This document shows, piece after piece, positions 53,121 through 60,100 of a stretch of DNA of 64,000 nt. Made by a program: the position numbers and the translations under genes. Below the pieces are notes generated by a model that saw nothing but the letters and a program-made list of their open reading frames with translations, was not told the DNA's origin and ran no database searches. How positions within the stretch are numbered: position 1 is the first letter of the stretch; every line of letters begins with the position of its first letter. The DNA comes from Aquimarina mytili (lineage in GTDB: Bacteria > Bacteroidota > Bacteroidia > Flavobacteriales > Flavobacteriaceae): the NCBI RefSeq assembly GCF_016735115.1, contig NZ_JAERQJ010000004.1:62001-126000 (forward strand). Direction: 5' to 3'.

Positions 53121-53263
53121 GTTTAATAGCAGAAAACCACGTCAGTTTGAGTGTTTTTGCATTAGCAAAAATGTATCGACACTTCGACAAGCTCAGTGTG
53201 ACAACACAGTGTTATAGCTCAGTTTAACAACTTAGGATGACAAGTGGTTTTCTACTATTGAAC
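53121..53263. repeat. 143-bp element with 20-bp terminal inverted repeats
   Basis: The left end (53121-53140) GTTTAATAGCAGAAAACCAC and the right end (53244-53263), whose reverse complement is GTTCAATAGTAGAAAACCAC, match at 18 of 20 positions. Inside are a hairpin TTTTTGC/ATTA/GCAAAAA and a copy of the ACTTCGACAAGCTCAGTGTG repeat (53181-53200). No target-site duplication is obvious. It resembles a MITE-like or large folded intergenic repeat and has no coding capacity. Confidence 0.65.
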
Positions 53264-53336
53264 GCTATCTTTTGATCATAATGTTAAGTTTTGTGTAAAC
53301 CTATTTTAGGACAAGACAGAGTGATTAAGAAAAGCA

Positions 53337-53373
53337 ACAAGCCAATTTCATTTTTGAAATTGGCTTGTCGTAT
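53337..53373 (+). terminator. Hairpin terminator in the spacer
   Basis: Fourteen-bp stem ACAAGCCAATTTCA / TGAAATTGGCTTGT with a TTTT loop, followed by CGTATTTTT. No gene precedes it within 220 bp except the protein at 52619 and the inverted-repeat element, so it probably ends that gene's transcript. Confidence 0.8.
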
Positions 53374-53400
53374 TTTTAGGTGTTTGCATAGGATTGCATG

Positions 53401-53430
53401 GCGCACTAGTTGCAAACTAGCGGCAGCGAG
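53401..53430. repeat. Short palindromic extragenic element
   Basis: GCGCACTAGTTGCAAACTAG then CGGCAGCGAG: a CTAGTT/GCA/AACTAG palindrome inside a GC-richer block. It looks like the REP-like elements scattered in flavobacterial genomes. Only one copy is in this window. Confidence 0.45.
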
Positions 53431-53510
53431 ATACACTAGTATCAAATGAATAAGGTATTAGCTAAAGGCAAATTGCTAACACCTAATACCTGAAACCAAA
53501 AACCCAATAC

Positions 53511-53804
53511 CAATTTTTGACTCGCTAGGCTCAAAAAACCTGCATCAGACTTCAAAAATACCTGTCTATCTTCCAAAAATGGAGCTCCTGATAACAAATT
53601 TTATAGGCTGATCTGCAAATCTACTACGTCGACTTGCAAATGAAGTGGGTCAACTGACAAAGCTACCGCGACGACGCGCAAATCTACCGGGCCAACTGAC
53701 GAAGTTGCAGGAAGCTTTAACAATTGAAGTACCCCATTCTACAAATCTACCGGGTTCTTTAACAAATTTTGAGGATCATCCTGGTAATGAAGTGGAGGGG
53801 GGGC
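53511..53804. repeat. Array of fourteen degenerate 21-bp tandem units
   Basis: Starting at 53511 the sequence falls into consecutive units of exactly 21 bases, most beginning CAAA (CAAATCTACnnn and variants). Start positions are 53511, 53532, 53553, 53574, 53595, 53616, 53637, 53658, 53679, 53700, 53721, 53742, 53763 and 53784. Twelve units begin with CAA, and the rest of each unit varies. In one frame the units read as heptapeptides such as TKLPRRR, ANLPGQL, TKLQEAL, TNLPGSL, TNFEDHP. A TGA interrupts that frame at about 53609. There is no spacer/repeat alternation, so it is not a CRISPR array. Confidence 0.78.
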
Positions 53805-53892
53805 TTACCCAAGTCCCCCCTTGTCATAAAAATCACAAAGAGTTTTCATCATCTTAACTCCTGATTTGATGTCTAATTTGTCTCTCTTAACT

Positions 53893-53940
53893 GTTACACT
53901 GAGCTGCACACTGAGCTTGTCGAAGTGTTGTCGAAGTGTT
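53893..53940. repeat. Intergenic repeat, TGAGCTTGTCGAAGTG family
   Basis: Contains ACACTGAGCTTGTCGAAGTG and a second TGTCGAAGTGT, related by reverse complement to the copy at 53179-53203 and to the copy at 57092-57161. This is a dispersed repeat common in Bacteroidota intergenic DNA. Confidence 0.6.
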
Positions 53941-54086
53941 GCTAAAGGACTGACTCCTAATCTTAAAACTTTTTTTTCAAAAAAAACGTCGGTATCACCA
54001 AATGAGACTGGCGCACCTTATCATTGCATTAGAATTTGATTAAAACTGAATTTTAATAATATCACAACCCATCAAGTCAGGCTTAT

Positions 54087-55652
54087 ATGAAAAATTTTGT
54101 ATTCGTTATTGTAATGGTACTAACAGTATCGCTTAACGCCCAAACCAATGTGTTTCCTGCTACAGGTAATGTCGGGATCGGAACCACTAATCCGATAAGA
54201 GAATTACATATTCAAAAATCATCGGGAACGATTTATGAATTACTACAAACAGGCCCTAACTTTTTAGGAATTGGTGTTAATAGTGCTATGCAATTTGGTC
54301 CCGCACTGGTGTTTAATGAAAATTCGCAATTAAGAATAGGAAAAGGATCAGGGATTTCTGCTACAGGCGCCACTAATTTTAGAGAGCTTTTTAGAATCGA
54401 TAATGCAGGAAATATGAGTCTCGCTACCGGAAAAATAGGAATAGGAACAAGCAGTCCAATACGAGCACTTCATATCAAAAAATCAACAGGAACGATTTAT
54501 GAATTACTACAAACAGGTCCTAACTTTTTAGGGATCGGTGTTAATAGTGCCATGCAATATGGACCTGCACTGGTGTTTAATGAAAATTCGCAATTGCGAA
54601 TAGGAAAAGCTTCTGGGATCTCCACTACAGGAGCCACTAACTTTAGAGAATTTTTAAGAGTTGATAAAACGGGTAATATCGGTATTGGTACCTCTACGCC
54701 AAGTAAGCTTTTAGATGTATATGGCGATGCAAAAATGGGGAAGTTAAATGCCCGACATTACATGAAAATATCCTCAAAAGAATGGCCAGAGCTAAGATTT
54801 GAGACACCTTTAAGTAATGAGAACATACGATTGGGAGTTGCGCATGAAAACCATGCAGGGTATGGTGTTTCAGAAGGAGATTTCTATGTGTTTTCTGGTA
54901 CAAGTAGTTCAATGCCTTTAGCAGTGAATAAAACAGGTAACATTTCTTTAGTGAATAAAAAAGGGGCTGTAGGTGTAGGTACCAATACACCGAGTAAACT
55001 TTTAGATGTATATGGTGATGCCAAAATGGGTAAACTAAATGCCAGGCATTACATGAAAATATCCTCAAAAGAATGGCCAGAGCTAAGATTTGAGACACCT
55101 TCTGGCGATGAAAATATACGTCTTGGTGTAGCTCATGCTAATAATACTAGTTATAATGTATCAGAGGGAGATTTTTATGTTTTTACCCGTACTACGAATA
55201 CAATGCCACTTGTAGTTAATAAGAATGGTAATGTGTCTATGGTAAATAAAACAGGTAATGTTGGTATAGGTACAACAAAACCAGATGCTAAGCTTACCGT
55301 AAAAGGAAACATTCATGCAGAAGAGGTGAAAATTGATCTTAGCGTACCAGCACCAGATTATGTATTCAAAAAAGACTACGATCTTTTAACGATTGAAGAA
55401 GTACAACAACATATTATCGAAAAAGGACATTTACCTAATATTCCTTCGGCATCAGTATTAGAAGCTGATGGAGTAGAATTAGGGATGATGAATATGAAGC
55501 TTCTTGAAAAAATCGAAGAACTCACCTTGTATACGATTGCACAAGAAAAGAAACATCAAGAACAAAAAGAAGTGAATTTGAAACTAGAGGCTAAAAATTG
55601 GGAGCTCGAAACCAGGTTAACAAAACTTGAAGCACTATTGTTAAAAAAGTAA
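54087..55652 (+). CDS. Tail-fibre-like secreted protein with internal duplications
   Basis: 521 residues. Signal peptide to about 18 (ending LNAQ), then tail-fibre-type repeats (GNVGIGTTNPIRELHIQKSS and variants). One block of 88 residues is duplicated (about 45-130 and 133-218; DNA period 264 bp, e.g. ATTTATGAAT at 54231 and 54495). Another of 97 residues is also duplicated (SKLLDVYGDAKMGKLNARHY twice; DNA period 291 bp, e.g. CATGAAAATA at 54761 and 55052). The C-terminus APDYVFKKDYDLLTIEEVQQ, GHLPNIPSA, MNMKLLEKIEELTLYTIAQE plus a coiled coil matches that of the protein at 40862. It likely makes a surface fibre associated with RHS locus B. Confidence 0.85.
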   Translation: MKNFVFVIVMVLTVSLNAQTNVFPATGNVGIGTTNPIRELHIQKSSGTIYELLQTGPNFLGIGVNSAMQFGPALVFNENSQLRIGKGSGISATGATNFRELFRIDNAGNMSLATGKIGIGTSSPIRALHIKKSTGTIYELLQTGPNFLGIGVNSAMQYGPALVFNENSQLRIGKASGISTTGATNFREFLRVDKTGNIGIGTSTPSKLLDVYGDAKMGKLNARHYMKISSKEWPELRFETPLSNENIRLGVAHENHAGYGVSEGDFYVFSGTSSSMPLAVNKTGNISLVNKKGAVGVGTNTPSKLLDVYGDAKMGKLNARHYMKISSKEWPELRFETPSGDENIRLGVAHANNTSYNVSEGDFYVFTRTTNTMPLVVNKNGNVSMVNKTGNVGIGTTKPDAKLTVKGNIHAEEVKIDLSVPAPDYVFKKDYDLLTIEEVQQHIIEKGHLPNIPSASVLEADGVELGMMNMKLLEKIEELTLYTIAQEKKHQEQKEVNLKLEAKNWELETRLTKLEALLLKK

Positions 55653-55679
55653 AGATAAATAATTAAACGACCTCGAATC

Positions 55680-55724
55680 TGTTTCTTCTCCCTCGAGGGA
55701 AAGAGCTTGAATGCGGGTGTAACT
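55680..55724. repeat. Intergenic repeat, CTTCTCCCTNGAG family, copy 1
   Basis: About 45 bp (TGTTTCTTCTCCCTCGAGGG then AAAGAGCTTGAATGCGGGTG) closely related to 57015-57058. It contains the palindrome TCCCTCGAGGGA. Confidence 0.55.
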
Positions 55725-55785
55725 CAAAATCAAAATATAAAATCTCTGACCTCGGTTTTCCGATTTCAGACAAGAAATACAAAAC

Positions 55786-56319
55786 ATGAACAAATTAGCA
55801 TTACCCATCGCCATTATAGCATTAGTGGCATCAGTAGGATCATTTTTCTTTTTACAATCGTCATCAGACTTAGTGTATGTGGATGTAAACAAACTATTAG
55901 AAGGTTATAAAAGAACTACCATTGTTAAAGCAGAATTTGATGAAAAAGCCAAAACTATGAAATCTAATGTCGATAGTCTTGTGGCAAACTGGCAAGATGA
56001 GCTGAAGGCTTATGAGAAAGAGCGCAGCGCGATGTCTAAAAAAGAGCTGGAGCTAAAGCAAGAATTGTTAACCAATAAGCAACAACAAATCAATAATTAT
56101 CAACAAGCGGTACAAAAGCAATTGGTTGAAGAGGATAAAAAAATCACTCAAACGGTAATTAATGATATCAATGATTTTGTAAAAGAATACGGTAAGAAAA
56201 ACGGATACAAAGTAATCTTTGGTGCTACTGGTAATGGTACCATCATGTATGGCGAAGCATCCTCAGACCTCACCGAACAAGTATTAGAAGAGCTTAATGC
56301 AGAATTCGAAGGGAAATAG
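55786..56319 (+). CDS. OmpH/Skp family periplasmic chaperone-like protein
   Basis: 177 residues. Hydrophobic N-terminal segment (ALPIAIIALVASVGSFFFL), signal peptide or anchor, then SDLVYVDVNKLLEGYKRTTI, the OmpH start, a long charged coiled coil (about 55-125), and the C-terminal VIFGATGNGTIMYGEASSDL typical of Skp/OmpH. These proteins hold unfolded outer-membrane proteins in the periplasm. Its place between the tail-fibre gene and the SpvB-like gene suggests it is dedicated to secretion or folding of the large locus B proteins, which is inference. Confidence 0.85.
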   Translation: MNKLALPIAIIALVASVGSFFFLQSSSDLVYVDVNKLLEGYKRTTIVKAEFDEKAKTMKSNVDSLVANWQDELKAYEKERSAMSKKELELKQELLTNKQQQINNYQQAVQKQLVEEDKKITQTVINDINDFVKEYGKKNGYKVIFGATGNGTIMYGEASSDLTEQVLEELNAEFEGK

Positions 56320-56333
56320 TTCATTAATCTGTC

Positions 56334-56353
56334 ATTCCAGCGTAGGCTGGAAT
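56334..56353. repeat. REP-like hairpin ATTCCAGC/GCTGGAAT
   Basis: Eight-bp perfect stem with a GTAG loop between the OmpH gene and the lipoprotein gene. The wider string GTCATTCCAGC...GCTGGAATCC is a dispersed intergenic repeat type. It may also act as a weak terminator or mRNA stabiliser. Confidence 0.55.
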
Positions 56354-56377
56354 CCAAAACCAAAACGCTAATTCTAA

Positions 56378-57004
56378 ATGAATAAGGCAGAAATATATCA
56401 AATATTAAAGGCTACTTTAATCATTATTGTGGTACTTATAATCCAATCCTGCTCCACCAAAACCTTTGATACCTCAGAGGAGTTGATGAGTTATATCCAA
56501 CAACCAGAGCATGGATATCTACATACTAAAACAGTGAATGGAGTGGATTTTTCGGTTTTATATAAACCTACCGACCTGTTAGTAGATCAAGAGCTAACTG
56601 ATGAAGAAGTGTCTATAGTAGACAGTTTACGAGATCAATATGGCAAGTATCTGTATTTCACTTTGTCGATGTCAAAAAACAACCAGGAGTTATTGAGCAA
56701 TGTGGCAGGCAACAAACAACAGTTTGGTGCTATGGTCAATGAGTTAGCCTTTGGGATGGAACAGAAAGTACATCTGTATACTCCCCAAAAAGATACGATT
56801 GCCATGGCAGATTATATCTATCCCAGGATGTATGGGATGAGCAGAGCAACTACTATGTTATTTGTATACCCAAGAGAAGAGAATATAGAAAATAAAGAGT
56901 ATCTGAATATTACCATAGAGGATTTAGGATTTTATACCGGAGAGGTAAAGTTCAAAATCCCAACAGAGATAATTAACAACGAACCAAAAATACAATTCAA
57001 GTAA
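56378..57004 (+). CDS. Lipoprotein of unknown function, RHS locus B
   Basis: 208 residues. The lipobox is IIQSC with Cys at about residue 26, then STKTFDTSEELMSYIQQPEH, a globular domain with SMSKNNQELLSNVAGNKQQF, KVHLYTPQKDTIAMADYIYP and MSRATTMLFVYPREE. I recognise no family. It lies 58 bp after the OmpH-like gene and 187 bp before the SpvB-like gene, all on one strand, so a shared role in assembly or surface anchoring of the locus B proteins is plausible. It could equally be unrelated. Confidence 0.75.
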   Translation: MNKAEIYQILKATLIIIVVLIIQSCSTKTFDTSEELMSYIQQPEHGYLHTKTVNGVDFSVLYKPTDLLVDQELTDEEVSIVDSLRDQYGKYLYFTLSMSKNNQELLSNVAGNKQQFGAMVNELAFGMEQKVHLYTPQKDTIAMADYIYPRMYGMSRATTMLFVYPREENIENKEYLNITIEDLGFYTGEVKFKIPTEIINNEPKIQFK

Positions 57005-57014
57005 TACTCAAAAC

Positions 57015-57058
57015 TGTTCCTTCTCCCTTGAGAGAGAAGGTTAGGATGAGGGTGTCAC
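57015..57058. repeat. Intergenic repeat, CTTCTCCCTNGAG family, copy 2
   Basis: TGTTCCTTCTCCCTTGAGAG then AGAAGGTTAGGATGAGGGTG; related to 55680-55724. It forms the stem CCTTCTC/GAGAAGG. Confidence 0.55.
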
Positions 57059-57091
57059 TAAAATTATAATTAAAACCATCTTCACACTAAG

Positions 57092-57161
57092 ATGTCACAC
57101 CGAGCTGTCACACTGAGCTTGCCGAAGTGTTGTCGAAGTGTTGTCGAAGTGTATCGAGAAC
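57092..57161. repeat. Intergenic repeat, TGAGCTTGTCGAAGTG family, second copy
   Basis: Holds GTCACACTGAGCTTGCCGAA, then TGTCGAAGTGT twice and GTATCGAGAAC. It matches 53893-53940 and, inverted, 53179-53203. A frame opening at 57092 runs through it and is not a gene. Confidence 0.6.
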
Positions 57162-57191
57162 AAATAGAAATTAAAAACAAAAATACACCTG

Positions 57192-60100
57192 ATGAAGAAC
57201 ACCAGAACCAAATTTTCACATCGTGTCATTGCAGTGTTTTTTACATTGACATTTTTACAGACATTAATACCCTATAATCAGTTATGGGCAAATAATAATG
57301 GACCTAAATCACCTGAGGCTGGAGCTTTTGAACCAGTAGATGCTACAGATATGGTCAACTTGCTAACGGGTGACCTGTCCTATGTATTACCATTATTAAA
57401 TGTTCCTTCACCAGAAGGTGGATATCCTTTAGCATTGTCTTATCATGCTGGTATTGCAATGGATCAAGAGGCTTCTTGGGTTGGGTTGGGTTGGAATCTA
57501 AATCCAGGTGCCATAAACAGAACCGTACATGGTTTTGCCGATGACTATAACAGTGTAAAGTTTTATGAGTTTTTTTATGACATTGGTGGGTCTGAATCTA
57601 TTTATAACCTTTCAGTAGGATATGGTAGTCCCGAAGGTAACTTTTCGGCTGGTTTGGGCTTTTCATGGGGAACCAACAAAACCTTAGGCGGTAGTGTTAG
57701 TTTTGGTTTTGGACCAAAGATTGGTGACACAGGATTTGATGGAAGTGTTACTTTAGGAACTAATGGAGCATCTGTAGGTGTAGGATTTACTCCTGCTAAA
57801 GCATCAAACTTGTCGTTTGGGGTTTCGGCAAGTACATCAGGACTCGTAACTGCAAATGCCGGATATAAATTTAATTCTAATAGTATAGGAATATCAATTA
57901 ATAGTAGTGGAGATTACACTTTTAATATGTCTGCTAATGGTAAAAACGCTAGTCTGGGGATAAATTATAGTAACGTTGGAGGAGTTGGTATTAAAGCTTC
58001 GGCAAATAGAAATAGCGGTACTGTGCGAGGTGCAGGAGTTAATCTTTCTCTGGGGTTTAATAATACAGTTAATCAAGGGGATCTAACAGTTAAAACGTCT
58101 AGTTATAATTATGGGATTGCAGTACCCACTCCATACGGAACTTTCTCGGCTTCTTTTGGGAAACAAAAAATTAGATGGAACTTAAATAAGACAAAACTTA
58201 ATAGGGTTATAGGGCCATTGCATTTTGATAAGTTTAAAAAGGACCTTTACATAATTGATATTTTTCCGGGGGGTCTAAGTAATTTTTACACAAAAAGAGC
58301 CGATACATATTGGGATGCTGTGAATATTTATAATGAAGAAATACAAAAATGCTGGGATTCAGGATTATACCAAAGTTGTGCAGGGTCTATTCAACGGGAT
58401 AATAGGTTTATGGATATTTATGAGTTTCCATTGGAGAATGAAACATTCACCTATATGGATAAGAATAATGCAGTTTTTCCAAGTATGGATAGTTACAATG
58501 TTCAGGCTCAAGGGATTTCAGGTACTATGTCTTTAAAGTATTTTGAAAATGCCAACTTATTTAGTTTGGCTAAAAATTATGATACTTTTTATACGTTCTA
58601 CACCATTGATGAAAATCAAGATATACTCACGGATGATTTGATTACACCACGTCCACAAAAGGCAGAGTTTACTTTTGAAAACCGACCAGAATTCTATTTT
58701 GAAAATGAATTTGCATCATATTTAGGCACAACGCCAGCTAGCTTTAATTCTGATAGTACAAATGAGAATATTGTAGAATATCATCAGTCTTCTGATGCTA
58801 ATGGCTTACCTCGAAGAAAGGTTGGTAATACTATAGAATATTTTACTAATGAAGAGGTTTTCTCTTTCAGTAACCAAGAGAAGTATGCAAGAGGATACAT
58901 TGCACCTCGAAATTTATATCAAATACCTAATCGCTCACCAGATGGAATCGGTGCATTTACGATAGTCGGAATGGATGGTAAGCGTTACCATTATTCTTTA
59001 CCGGTATATAATTATGCTTCTGTGACAAGAAGTTTTGGTTTTGTTGAAAATAAAGAAGAACATCAGGCATATCATGAAAAAGTTCAGGATAATCCATATG
59101 CGACGCACTGGTTACTTACTGCGGTGACAGGTGCAGATTATATTGATATGAATTCGAATGGAAAAGTGGATGAATCTGATTATGGGTATTGGGTTGAGTT
59201 TGACTACGGAAAGTGGTCTGAAGCCTATGCATGGAAATCACCCTATGGAAAAGACTATATCGAATCGAATGATAACGAAGAGGTAAAAACACGGATTGAA
59301 GGCTTTAAAGATGTATACTATCTGGATCAGGTAAAAACCAGAACACATACGGCTATTTTTAGTAAATCAGTGCGCGAAGATGATTTAAGCCATGAGTGGA
59401 AATACAGTTCGGTAGATTGGAAAAATGCAGGAAGTCCCTATACCGAGAGATTTGTAATACCAAAGCAAAAATCATTAAAACTGAATCAAATTATATTGCT
59501 TAAAAATGAAGATGCTCGCGAGGTAAGAAAAAATGCTGAGAGCTCTAATCCAATAGTCTCTGGGGTAACTAATGTTAGATTTCCCAGTCCTAATAGTGTT
59601 TCCAGAAGCTATAGCTATAATCTGAAAAATAGCGTTTTTGATATCTATGATATACCCGAAGCTATTTTGGATAAAGCGGTTAAGGTGATTAATATGAGGT
59701 ATAACAATACCTTAGTAAAACAAACACCTAATGCAAGTTCTGGACGAGGTAGATTAACTTTAAATTCTGTGCAATTTAACGGAAAAAAGAATGAAAACCT
59801 TATTCCTCCATATAAGTTTGAGTATTATAACGAATCTGATTTTAATCTGGATAATAAAAATGATTGGGGATATAACGATACAACCCCATGGGATTGGTCA
59901 CTTAAAAAGATCATCACGCCACAGGGAGGAAGTATTAATGTAAAATATGAATCTGATGATTATCATAAACCTGCATTGCAAATGGGGAAATTGTTTACCC
60001 GAGAATTACAGTTTACATTTTTAGATGCCCCGCCACCAGGGGGTAACCCAAGTAGTGCGCCAGAAGGTAAAATTAGAATAAAAATAGAAGTTGACCCTGA

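Larger units (their letters stand above)
53111..54086. other. 976-bp gene-poor spacer between the RHS loci
   Basis: I see no convincing gene here. It holds, in order, the 143-bp inverted-repeat element, a terminator, a palindrome, the 21-bp array, a hairpin of G and C runs (53792-53820, GGGGGGG and CCCCCC arms), and a dispersed repeat. The frame at 53645-53857 lies inside the array and is best explained as a by-product of the 21-bp period. Confidence 0.6.

Noticed and set aside
53511..53804. Possible CRISPR array
   Set aside because: Units are contiguous at 21 bp with no alternation of constant repeats and spacers, and no cas gene is nearby.
53645..53857. Frame of 70 codons inside the 21-bp array
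   Set aside because: It begins at GTG, has no start context, and its heptapeptide pattern follows from the 21-bp period. The same pattern continues upstream across a TGA, so I treat it as repeat, not as a gene.
54694..55098. Minus-strand frame in the second tail-fibre gene
   Set aside because: It is antisense to the duplicated fibre repeats; its own internal repeat only mirrors the sense-strand duplication.
57092..57277. Frame of 61 codons upstream of the SpvB-like gene
   Set aside because: It runs through the dispersed intergenic repeat and overlaps the signal peptide of the real gene in another frame.
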